DNA from: Streptomyces showdoensis
GTDB lineage: Bacteria; Actinomycetota; Actinomycetes; Streptomycetales; Streptomycetaceae
Direction: 5' to 3'
Assembly: GCF_039535475.1 (NCBI RefSeq)
Contig: NZ_BAAAXG010000027.1
Location: 266,001-330,000 of the forward strand
Length of the DNA stretch: 64,000 nucleotides
Positions within the stretch are counted from its first letter, which is position 1, and every line of letters begins with the position of its first letter. Position numbers and translations under genes: made by a program. Below are positions 8,969 to 16,486 of the stretch, in pieces. The notes under the pieces are model-generated. The model saw only the letters and a program-made list of their open reading frames with translations, searched no databases and was not told where the DNA came from.

Positions 8969-9637
8969 ATGGAAAGAGACGTGCTGACTCCCGAAGGACT
9001 GGCCCGTGTGCTGCTGCGCCGCTGGTACGTCCTGGTCCTCGCCATGCTCCTCACCGGCGTCGCCTGCTACCCGGCCCTGCGGCCGGCACCGCGCTTCCAG
9101 AGCTCGGCGGTGCTGGTGGTCAAACCGCCGCGGACCGGCAACCAGCCCAACCAGCTGACCAACCTCCAGCCCTCGCTGGCCCTGGTGTCCTACGCCGTGG
9201 TCCAGCAGCTCCAGTCGCCCGCCGGACAGGCCGAGCTGCGGGCGGCCGGGGTGCACGGCACCTACCGGCTCACCCCCCGCAACAGCGGCACCAGCGCCAC
9301 CCCGTACTACTCGATCCCCACCCTGCAGGTCGAGTCGGAGCAGACCGGTGCCGAAGAGGCCGACCGGCAGGTCCAGTTGATCATCGGGGTGTACGGCAAG
9401 CACCTGAACGCCCTCCAGGCCACCCAGCACGTGCCGTCCGCCACGCTCCTCACCGTCGACCTGGTGAACCGGCCGGGCACCGTCGCGCTGCCGCCCAACC
9501 GCACCCGCGCGGTGGCCGGCGTGGGCGCGCTGGGCACCCTCGCCGGCGTGATGACGGCGCTGTGGATCGAGCGGATCGCGACGGCGCGGCGAGCGGGCCG
9601 GGAGCGGCGGCTCAGCGCGCAGCACCGTACTCCGTGA
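8969..9637 (+). CDS. Wzz-like chain-length determinant protein
   Basis: A 222-residue relative of the other two Wzz-like proteins in the window, with the same LARVLLRRWYVLVL opening, a helix near residues 20-36, an extracytoplasmic region and a second helix near 175-195. The short basic C-terminus lacks the Ala/Pro tail of the first copy. The chosen ATG has no strong ribosome binding site, so the start is uncertain; an in-frame upstream start at 8948 is possible. It is divergent from the Wzz-Wzy fusion with under 50 bases between starts, so the promoters must overlap. Its 3' end overlaps the convergent acetyltransferase gene by 26 bases. Confidence 0.75.
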   Translation: MERDVLTPEGLARVLLRRWYVLVLAMLLTGVACYPALRPAPRFQSSAVLVVKPPRTGNQPNQLTNLQPSLALVSYAVVQQLQSPAGQAELRAAGVHGTYRLTPRNSGTSATPYYSIPTLQVESEQTGAEEADRQVQLIIGVYGKHLNALQATQHVPSATLLTVDLVNRPGTVALPPNRTRAVAGVGALGTLAGVMTALWIERIATARRAGRERRLSAQHRTP

Positions 9638-10220
9638 GCCGCCCGTCCCGCTCCTCGTAGCGCTCGCCCGTCTCCGGGCACCGCCACAGACCGGGGGTGC
9701 CCGGCTCCTCCGTCAGCCGGACGCCGGCCTTGCCGACCCAGCCCGCCCGGCGGGCCGGGACGCCCATCACCAGGGCGAAGTCGGGGACGTCCGCGGTGAC
9801 CACCGAACCGGCCGCGACCAGCGCCCAGCGCCCGATGGTCACCGGCGCCACGCACACCGAGCGGGCGCCGACCGCCGCGCCGTCGCCGATCCGCACGGCG
9901 ACCGGCTCCCAGTCGCCGCCCCGCTTCAGCCGCCCGTCCGGGTCCACGGCCCTCGGGTTGTGGTCGTTGGTGAGGACGACGGACGGTCCGATGAAGACGC
10001 CGTCGCCGAGCACCGCGGGCTCGTACACCAGGGCGTAGTTCTGCAGCTTGCAGTTGTCCCCGATGGTCACCCCGGGGCCGACGTACGCGCCGCGCCCCAC
10101 CACGCAGTTCTCGCCGAGACGGGCGTCCTCGCGGATCTGCGCGAGCTCCCACACGCTGCTGCCCGCGCCGACGACGGCCTTCTCGTCGACCTGGGCGGTG
10201 GGCTGGACGCGGTAGTTCAC
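9612..10220 (-). CDS. Left-handed beta-helix acyltransferase, WbpD/WlbB-like sugar N-acetyltransferase
   Basis: A 202-residue hexapeptide-repeat protein: repeated turns such as AVVGAGSSVWELAQI, VVGRGAYVGPGVTIGD and TIGRWALVAAGSVVT, plus TNDHNPRAV with the catalytic-type histidine region. The pattern fits the WbpD/WlbB group, which N-acetylates the 3-amino group of UDP-2-acetamido-3-amino-2,3-dideoxy-glucuronate. The short C-terminus (LWRCPETGERYEE) is also common in that group. GTG 10220 has GAAAGG seven bases upstream. The cluster also supplies the dehydrogenase, aminotransferase and epimerase of the same pathway. Confidence 0.82.
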   Translation of the reverse strand: MNYRVQPTAQVDEKAVVGAGSSVWELAQIREDARLGENCVVGRGAYVGPGVTIGDNCKLQNYALVYEPAVLGDGVFIGPSVVLTNDHNPRAVDPDGRLKRGGDWEPVAVRIGDGAAVGARSVCVAPVTIGRWALVAAGSVVTADVPDFALVMGVPARRAGWVGKAGVRLTEEPGTPGLWRCPETGERYEERDGRLTEYGAAR

Positions 10221-10254
10221 GGATGTGCCTTTCGTTCCATGGAGGAGAGGGGGA

Positions 10255-11301
10255 CTAGATGCCGCGGCGCTTCCAGGACCGCCACCAGAGCCACTCGCGG
10301 CCCCGGTCGACCACGGCCGAGAGCACCAGCGGCTGGAGGTACGGCATGACCCGCGCCCCGATCCGCCGCCGCAGCCGCAGCGCCCGGTACTCCGGCAGCG
10401 TCTCGGCGTCCGGCCGCCACTGCTTGGCGAGGCTCACCAGCTCCTCGACCGGTACGACGTCGGTGCGCCCCCGGTCGTAGGCCCGGTAGGCCCGGCGCAG
10501 TGCCTGGCGGGCCAGCCGGGTGTCCACCAGGCCCGCCAGGCGGTCGGCCTGGGGGAGCAGGTCCGCGCACTTCTCCAGGACCGCGGTGAACGCGGCCCTG
10601 CGCTGGCGCAGGTCGTCGAGCTGGCCCCCGAAGTCGGTGGTGGACATGTTGTTGCCGTGGACCCGGTAGTAGGCCTGGTCCGCCCCCGCGACGTAGCCGA
10701 CGTCGGCGTGGGCGGCCAGCCGCATCCACATCTCGATGTCCCCGGCGTGCGGCAGCCCGGGGTCGTAGCCGCCCACCTTCCGCTGGAGGCTGGTGCGGAC
10801 CACCACCTCCGGGGAGGTGATGCACCCGGTGCCCTCGCGGAAACGCCGCTCCAGCCACCAGTGGCCGGGGTAGACCACGGAGCCGGTGGAGCGGGTGCGG
10901 GCCGCGGGGAGCGGTCCGCCGTGCCGGAAGCGCAGCGGCCTGCCGTAGGCGAAGCCGGCCTCCGGGTGGGCGTCGAGCAGGGCCACGGCCCGGACGAGCG
11001 CCCCGGGGACCAGCCGGTCGTCGGCGGAGAGCAGCACGACGTAGTCGCCGTCCGCCCACTCCAGCAGGCCCTCGTTGTAGGTGGCGATGTGCCCCTTGTT
11101 GGTCTCGTGGACCCGTACCTCGATCCTCGGGTCGGAGGCGGCCAGCTTCCTGGCCGCCTCCGCCGAGTCGTCGGGGGACGCGTCGTCGATGATGAGCACC
11201 CGCACGTCGAGGCCGGGCTGTTCGTCGAGCACGCTGCGTACGCAGTCGGCCAGGAAGTGGCCGTACTTGTAGCAGGGGATGACGACGCTGACTGAGCTCA
11301 T
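10255..11301 (-). CDS. Glycosyltransferase family 2
   Basis: A 348-residue GT2 enzyme: VSVVIPCYKYGHFLADCV at the N-terminus, LIIDDASPDDS, and a metal-binding LLSADDR motif near residue 95. The C-terminal half is helical and basic. It probably builds the repeat unit at the inner membrane face. ATG 11301 is preferred because the conserved strand starts at residue 4 and GGGGAA lies nine bases upstream. It is part of the minus-strand run 9612-21224, with 34 bases to the acetyltransferase start. Confidence 0.87.
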   Translation of the reverse strand: MSSVSVVIPCYKYGHFLADCVRSVLDEQPGLDVRVLIIDDASPDDSAEAARKLAASDPRIEVRVHETNKGHIATYNEGLLEWADGDYVVLLSADDRLVPGALVRAVALLDAHPEAGFAYGRPLRFRHGGPLPAARTRSTGSVVYPGHWWLERRFREGTGCITSPEVVVRTSLQRKVGGYDPGLPHAGDIEMWMRLAAHADVGYVAGADQAYYRVHGNNMSTTDFGGQLDDLRQRRAAFTAVLEKCADLLPQADRLAGLVDTRLARQALRRAYRAYDRGRTDVVPVEELVSLAKQWRPDAETLPEYRALRLRRRIGARVMPYLQPLVLSAVVDRGREWLWWRSWKRRGI

Positions 11302-11348
11302 GTGGTGCGTTCCCCGATTTCGCTGTGTCCGGTCGGACGGTCGGCCGG

Positions 11349-14300
11349 TCAGTTGGTCGTGAAGACCGGGCCGACCCAGTAGTTGGTCGAGTTGTAGGAG
11401 CTGTTCGGGAAGGCGCTGGTGGCGCCGTACCGGTACAGCCCGTTGGCGCTGCCGCCGGAGTCGGCGGGCGCCGACAGCGGGTAGTTCAGGTGGGCGCCGG
11501 TGAAGTACCCCGGATCTGATGCGTAGTTGCCGTTCGGAGCGTGGTACGAGGCCACGTAGGTGGCGCCCGCGGTGATCGTGACCGGACTGGCGAAGGTCAG
11601 CGTCTGCCAGCCGGTGGCCGTCTCTCCGGTGAAGGTGCCGGTGGCCAGCAGGGTGCCGTCGGCGGCCCACAGGCTGCCGGTGTGGCTGCCGGTGTTGGTG
11701 GCCCCCTTGTAGAACGTGACGCCCGTGACCTTGCCCGCCAGCGAGGACTGGAAGCGGGTGCCCAGTTCCAGGGAGTTGCCGTCACTGGTCTCGGCGGTCT
11801 TCACCGGCACCGTCTGCGCGTTCCACAGGGTGCACGGGCAGGCGGCGGCCGGCGGGGTCGAGCTGGTCGTGAAGGTCCAGCTGACCGGGTCGGCCATCGC
11901 GTTGCCCCACAGGTCGGCGGCCTGGACGGAGACCGTGTACGTGGTGCCCAGGGCCAGCTGGCTGTTGAGGGTGAAGGCCGCCGTCTTGCCGTCCCCGTCG
12001 AGCGTGGCCCGGCCCGGGACGGTGGCGCCGCCGGGGCCCTGGACGGTGAAGACCAGGGTGCCGCTGTCGATGCTCTGGTTGAAGGTGGCGGTCAGCGGGG
12101 CCGTGATCGACACGTTGGTCGCCCCCGGGGCCGGGGTGCGGCCGGTGACGGTGGGCGGCACGGTGCTGGCCGAGCCCGTCTCCAGGATGGCGTCCACCCA
12201 GTAGTTGCTGCCCGCGGACGCCTGGTTCGGGAAGCCGCTGGTGCCGCCGTACCGGTAGACGCCGTTCCCGCCGTCGGTGCCGGACTGGAGCGCCGTCAGC
12301 GGGGCGAGGCCGGCGGCCTTGTCGGTGAAGTAGTGGGCGTCGTAGGAGTACCCGCCGCTGGGGGCGAAGTACGAGGCGATGTACGTGGTGTTGGCCTTCG
12401 CCGGGACCGGGGTGGCGAACTTCAGCTCCTGCCAGCCGGAGGCGGTCTCGTTGGTGAAGGTGCCGGTCGCGAGGAGCTGGCCGGTGGCGGACCACAGGCT
12501 GCCCTTGTGGGTGCCGACGTTGGCGCTCGACTTGTAGAAGCGGACGCCGGTGATCGTGCCGGGCACCGAGCTGCGGACCTTCACGCCGAGCTCGACCGAG
12601 CTGCCGTCGCCGCTGTTCGCCTTCGTCGGGGCGGCGGTGGCCGGCCACACCGTGCACGGGCACTGCTGCTGGGTCACGGTCAGCGGGACGGTGGTGACGT
12701 TGCCGAGGTTGACGCTGTCGTCGACGGCGCGGACCTTGAGCTGCACGGGTCCCTCCGCCAGCGGGGTCCACTTGTAGCTCCAGGTGCCGGTGCCCTCGGC
12801 GGCCTTCCAGGTGGTGCCGCCGTCGGTGGAGACCTCGACGCGGGCGACCACGCCGCCGGAGTCGGCCGCCGTGCCGGTGACGGTGATCTGGCGCAGCGCG
12901 GGGACGGAGGCGTTCGCGGTCGGGGTGTTCACGGTGACCGTGGGGCCGGTGATGTCGTCGGACGCGTAGGCGGGGACCAGGTCGTCCTGGCGGGTCTTCG
13001 GCTGGATGCCCATGTCGGCCAGGATGTTCACCGTGGCCTGCTGCATCCGCTTGTCCGCGGTGATCACGCCGCCGGCGGGGTCGGCCGTCGGGACGTTGGT
13101 CAGACCCCAGGACCACTGCACGGTCCCGGTGCCGAACACCAGCGCCTTGGAGGTCTGGTCACGGAAGGCGACGAGGCTGTGGGTCGCGGTCCCGTTCCCG
13201 TAGTAGTTGCCCCAGTCGAGCAGGTAGTTGCCGTCGTTGACGTCGACGGTGGTGGAGGACATCCGGATCTGCCCGGCCGGCCGGGAGGCGTTCTCGACGT
13301 CGCTGTTCCACTCGTAGCCGAGGGTGCCCTGCGGGAAGGTGGCGACCTGGTTGCCGGTCAGACCGGCGACCGAGGTGTTGCGCCACAGGCGCATCTTCGC
13401 GTAGGCGGCGGGCACGGTGATGGCGTCGTTGCGCGGGCCGTTCACCTGGAACAGGGAACCGGTGAGGATGTTCTGCGGCCGGTAGGGCTCCCCCTCCTTG
13501 GTGCTGTCCGGGTCCATCCAGGTGCCCGTCCACACGTTGCTCGGGTCGGGAACGCCGTTCGGCGTGGGGAACTTGAGCTTGGTCTCCTTGTAGCAGACCA
13601 GGGTGCGGTTGGCGGTGTTGCTGCCGTCGATGCTCGGTTCCAGCCGGGTCTTCCAGAAGATCTCGTTGCCGGAGAAGTACGTCTGGTGCTGGCCCGCCTT
13701 GCGGGCGTTCAGCACGTTGGTGAACTGCTCCTGCGTCCAGTACTCGTCGTGCCCCTGCGACATGAACATCTTGTGGTTGGCGAGCAGCGCGGAGCCCCGG
13801 GTGGCCGTGTCCAGACCGGAGACGTAGCTGAGGTCGTAGCCGTTGCGCTCCAGCCAGGAGATCATCTCGAACTCGGAGCCGTAGATGCCGTTCTCGCCGC
13901 CGATGTCCATCGGGCGGTTGTAACTCACCTTGTACGCGCGCCCGTCGGGGGCGGGCCCCTGCCCGTCGTAGAGGTTGGTGCCGCCCCAGTCGTTGTACGC
14001 CTGCCAGGTCTGGTCCGAGGTCTGCACGAGGATCTCGGAGCGGCTGGCGTCGTTGCGCACCACGAACGGGTACGGCATGAGGCCGTTGCCGTCGGCCTGG
14101 TCGAAGTTGGCCACGTACAGGCCCGAGACCGCGTCGGAGGGGACCGTCCAGCTCGCCGTGGTGGGCCAGTTGCCGCAGTCCATCAGGCCGGTCGGCTGGT
14201 CCTTCAGGCAGCTGGGCCGCTGCGTCAGGTAGGTGGCGGGGTAGGTCTGGTCGGCCTGCGCCTGGGTGGACACCAGCCGCGCGCCGTCACCGCCGTACCA

Positions 14301-14600
14301 GCCGAGCCGGTAGATCCGGACGCGGTACGAGGACGGGGACTGGACCTTGAACTGGAGGGTCTCCCCGGCCTGGAGGCTCATCTTGGTGGGGAACCCCGCG
14401 ATGTCGCCCCAGGAGCTGCCCGCGAACCAGTCGGACATGGGTGTGCCCGGCTTGGAGTTCTCGCAGGTGATGGGGTTGCTGCCCGTTCCGCATGGATCGG
14501 CGAGCGCGCTCGCCTCTCCGGCCGGCGGCAAGAAGATCGCTGTCAGGGCCGCGGCCAGGGCGAACAAGGCGCCTCTGGCCCGACGGAATCGGTTTTGCAT
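11349..14600 (-). CDS. Secreted multidomain protein: dimethylformamidase beta-like domain, Ig domains and two DUF4082 domains
   Basis: A 1083-residue exported protein. A signal peptide covers residues 1-38. Residues 45-540 resemble the N,N-dimethylformamidase beta-subunit-like family (YRLGWYGGDGARLV, NDWGGTNLYDG, FMSQGHDEYWT, YFSGNEIFWK). An Ig-like domain spans about 551-640, DUF4082 about 648-806, an SbsA/Big_5-type Ig domain about 814-911, and a second DUF4082 about 921-1083. Similar architectures occur beside glycosyltransferase genes in actinomycetes. The duplicated DUF4082 modules look like binding or adhesion units and the first domain may be a hydrolase, but no function is established. 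ATG 14600 has GAAAGG eight bases upstream. It lies inside the polysaccharide run, so acting on or anchoring the polymer is the natural guess. Confidence 0.8.
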   Translation of the reverse strand: MQNRFRRARGALFALAAALTAIFLPPAGEASALADPCGTGSNPITCENSKPGTPMSDWFAGSSWGDIAGFPTKMSLQAGETLQFKVQSPSSYRVRIYRLGWYGGDGARLVSTQAQADQTYPATYLTQRPSCLKDQPTGLMDCGNWPTTASWTVPSDAVSGLYVANFDQADGNGLMPYPFVVRNDASRSEILVQTSDQTWQAYNDWGGTNLYDGQGPAPDGRAYKVSYNRPMDIGGENGIYGSEFEMISWLERNGYDLSYVSGLDTATRGSALLANHKMFMSQGHDEYWTQEQFTNVLNARKAGQHQTYFSGNEIFWKTRLEPSIDGSNTANRTLVCYKETKLKFPTPNGVPDPSNVWTGTWMDPDSTKEGEPYRPQNILTGSLFQVNGPRNDAITVPAAYAKMRLWRNTSVAGLTGNQVATFPQGTLGYEWNSDVENASRPAGQIRMSSTTVDVNDGNYLLDWGNYYGNGTATHSLVAFRDQTSKALVFGTGTVQWSWGLTNVPTADPAGGVITADKRMQQATVNILADMGIQPKTRQDDLVPAYASDDITGPTVTVNTPTANASVPALRQITVTGTAADSGGVVARVEVSTDGGTTWKAAEGTGTWSYKWTPLAEGPVQLKVRAVDDSVNLGNVTTVPLTVTQQQCPCTVWPATAAPTKANSGDGSSVELGVKVRSSVPGTITGVRFYKSSANVGTHKGSLWSATGQLLATGTFTNETASGWQELKFATPVPAKANTTYIASYFAPSGGYSYDAHYFTDKAAGLAPLTALQSGTDGGNGVYRYGGTSGFPNQASAGSNYWVDAILETGSASTVPPTVTGRTPAPGATNVSITAPLTATFNQSIDSGTLVFTVQGPGGATVPGRATLDGDGKTAAFTLNSQLALGTTYTVSVQAADLWGNAMADPVSWTFTTSSTPPAAACPCTLWNAQTVPVKTAETSDGNSLELGTRFQSSLAGKVTGVTFYKGATNTGSHTGSLWAADGTLLATGTFTGETATGWQTLTFASPVTITAGATYVASYHAPNGNYASDPGYFTGAHLNYPLSAPADSGGSANGLYRYGATSAFPNSSYNSTNYWVGPVFTTN

Positions 14601-14660
14601 CGCTGTACCTTTCACGGGCAGTACAGGTCCAGGCCTTCCGGCCGGGGTGGGGAGCGGGCC

Positions 14661-15776
14661 CTAGTTCAGGGCGTTGACCAGCGCGTCCACGACCTGCTGC
14701 TGCTGGTCGTGGGAGATCTGCGGGAAGAGCGGGAGCGAGAGGATCTCGCCGGCGGCCCGCTCGGCGTGCGGGAAGTCCCCCCGGTGGTACCCGAGGTGGG
14801 CGTAGGCGGGCGTCAGGTGGACCGGGTCCGGGTAGTGCACCCCGGCGCCGATGCCGCTCGCGTTGAGCTTGCCCACCACCGCGTCGCGGTCCGCCCCGGG
14901 CACCCGCACCACGTAGAGGTGCCACACGTGCTCGTTGCCCTCGGCGGTGGAGGGGAGAACGAGCCGTCCGGCGCCCGCGAGCGGGGCGAGCAGCTCGTCG
15001 TAGCGGGCCGCCGCCGCCCGCCGGGCCGCGTTTCCGGCGGCGAGCCGGCGCAGCTTGGCCCGCAGCACCACGGCCTGCAGCCCGTCGAGCCGGCTGTTGA
15101 AGCCGGGCACGTCGTGCCGGTACTTCTGGACCCCGCCGTGGTTCGCGATCGCCCGCATCAGGGCGGCGGCCTCGGGGTCGTCGGTGAGCACCGCCCCGGC
15201 GTCGCCGTAGGCGCCGAGGTTCTTGCCCGGGTAGAAGCTGGTGGCGGCGATGCCCCCGCTGCCCGGCGTACGGCCGTTCCGGCTCGCGCCCTGGCTCTGG
15301 GCGGCGTCCTCGACGATCCGTACGCGCTCCGGGAGCGCGGCGGCCAGCGCCGCCACGTCCGCGCTCTGCCCGTACAGGTGGACCGGCACCACGGCCCGGG
15401 TGCCCGCCCCGACCGCGGCCGCGGCCGCCGCGGGGTCGATCAGCAGGGTCTCCGGGTCGCAGTCCACCAGGACCGGCCGGGCCCCGGCGCGGGCGACCGC
15501 GCCCGCCGTGGCGATGAAGGTGTTCGCGGGGACGATCACCTGGTCACCGGCCCCGACCCCGCTCGCCCGCAGCGCCAGCTCCAGGGCGTCCGTGCCGTTG
15601 GCGACGCCCACGACGTGCTCGACGCCGCCGAACTCGGCGTACTCCCGCTCGAACTCCCGGACCTCCTCGCCGCCGATGAAGGCGGTGCCGGCCAGGACCC
15701 GGTCGAAGCCGGCGCGTATCTCCTCGGCGACCTCGGCGTGCGCCGCCTTCAGGTCGACCAGGGGAATCTGGTTCAT
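14661..15776 (-). CDS. DegT/DnrJ/EryC1/StrS sugar aminotransferase (WbpE/WlbC-like)
   Basis: A 371-residue PLP-dependent aminotransferase acting on keto-sugar nucleotides. Family features are IPLVDLKAAH at the N-terminus, VGVANGTDALELAL, EDAAQSQGA, and SFYPGKNLGAYGDAGA, where the lysine is the PLP-binding residue. The N-terminal motif and length match WbpE/WlbC enzymes that aminate UDP-3-keto-GlcNAcA. The start overlaps the stop of the upstream acetyltransferase by one base, and AGGAG lies about ten bases ahead. It is the partner expected for the Gfo/Idh dehydrogenase at 18616-19734 and the acetyltransferase at 9612-10220. Confidence 0.9.
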   Translation of the reverse strand: MNQIPLVDLKAAHAEVAEEIRAGFDRVLAGTAFIGGEEVREFEREYAEFGGVEHVVGVANGTDALELALRASGVGAGDQVIVPANTFIATAGAVARAGARPVLVDCDPETLLIDPAAAAAAVGAGTRAVVPVHLYGQSADVAALAAALPERVRIVEDAAQSQGASRNGRTPGSGGIAATSFYPGKNLGAYGDAGAVLTDDPEAAALMRAIANHGGVQKYRHDVPGFNSRLDGLQAVVLRAKLRRLAAGNAARRAAAARYDELLAPLAGAGRLVLPSTAEGNEHVWHLYVVRVPGADRDAVVGKLNASGIGAGVHYPDPVHLTPAYAHLGYHRGDFPHAERAAGEILSLPLFPQISHDQQQQVVDALVNALN

Positions 15777-16486
15777 CAGCCGTTCACTCCTCGTGCCGGG
15801 ACCAGCGGGTCCCCCTGGGTGGTGTCGTGGTCGAGCTGTTCGAGGGCCGAGGAGGCCGCCGCGCGCAGCCGGCGGGCCGGGGAGCCGGCCCAGACCTCGC
15901 CCTCGGGGACGTCGGCCAGGACCGTGCTGCCCATGCCGACGAGCGACCAGGCGCCGATCGCCGTGCCCTCGCGGACCAGCGCGCCGGCGCCGAGGTAGGC
16001 GCCCCGGCCGATCCGGGCGCCGCCGCCGAGCCGTACCCCGGAGGCGAGGGTGGCGAAGTCGGCCACCTCGTCGTCGTGGGTCAGGACGGTGTGCGGCATC
16101 ACGGCGACGTGCCGGCCCACCCGCACCGCGGCGGTCAGGACCGTGTGGGCGAGGAGCACCGTGCCGGGGCCGAGCGTCGACGTCCCCGACACCACCGCCG
16201 TGGGGTGCACGACGGTGGCGTAGCGGTCGTCCGGCAGCCCGAGCCGGGCGACCACCCGGGCGCGGGCCGCGTAGTCGCGCGGGCTGCCCACGCAGACCAC
16301 GAAGGACGCGCCGGGCAGCTCCCGCACCAGCGCGCTGCCGCCGAGCACGGGCACGCCGTCGACCTCGACGCCGTGCAGCGCCGGGTCGTCGTCGAGGTGG
16401 CCCGCCAGGGGCAGGCCGGCGGCCCGGACGGCCTGCGCGGTCTCCCGCGCGAAGCCTCCGGCGCCGATGATGACGAGCTGGGTCAC
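15776..16486 (-). CDS. PglD/NeuD-like sugar O- or N-acetyltransferase
   Basis: A 236-residue acetyltransferase with an N-terminal Rossmann-like lobe (LVIIGAGGFARETAQAV) and a C-terminal left-handed beta-helix (TSTLGPGTVLLAHTVLT, MPHTVLTHDDEV, GRGAYLGAGALV). This two-part build is typical of PglD, which acetylates the 4-amino group of UDP-4-amino sugars, and of NeuD. GTG 16486 overlaps the TGA of the SDR-aminotransferase gene (GTGA), so the two are coupled, consistent with acetylating the amino sugar made by the preceding protein. Confidence 0.85.
   Translation of the reverse strand: MTQLVIIGAGGFARETAQAVRAAGLPLAGHLDDDPALHGVEVDGVPVLGGSALVRELPGASFVVCVGSPRDYAARARVVARLGLPDDRYATVVHPTAVVSGTSTLGPGTVLLAHTVLTAAVRVGRHVAVMPHTVLTHDDEVADFATLASGVRLGGGARIGRGAYLGAGALVREGTAIGAWSLVGMGSTVLADVPEGEVWAGSPARRLRAAASSALEQLDHDTTQGDPLVPARGVNG

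Noticed and set aside
11541..15998. A 1485-codon plus-strand open frame
   Set aside because: It is antisense to the DUF4082 protein and aminotransferase genes; its Gly/Val/Arg-rich composition is typical of a GC-rich shadow frame.
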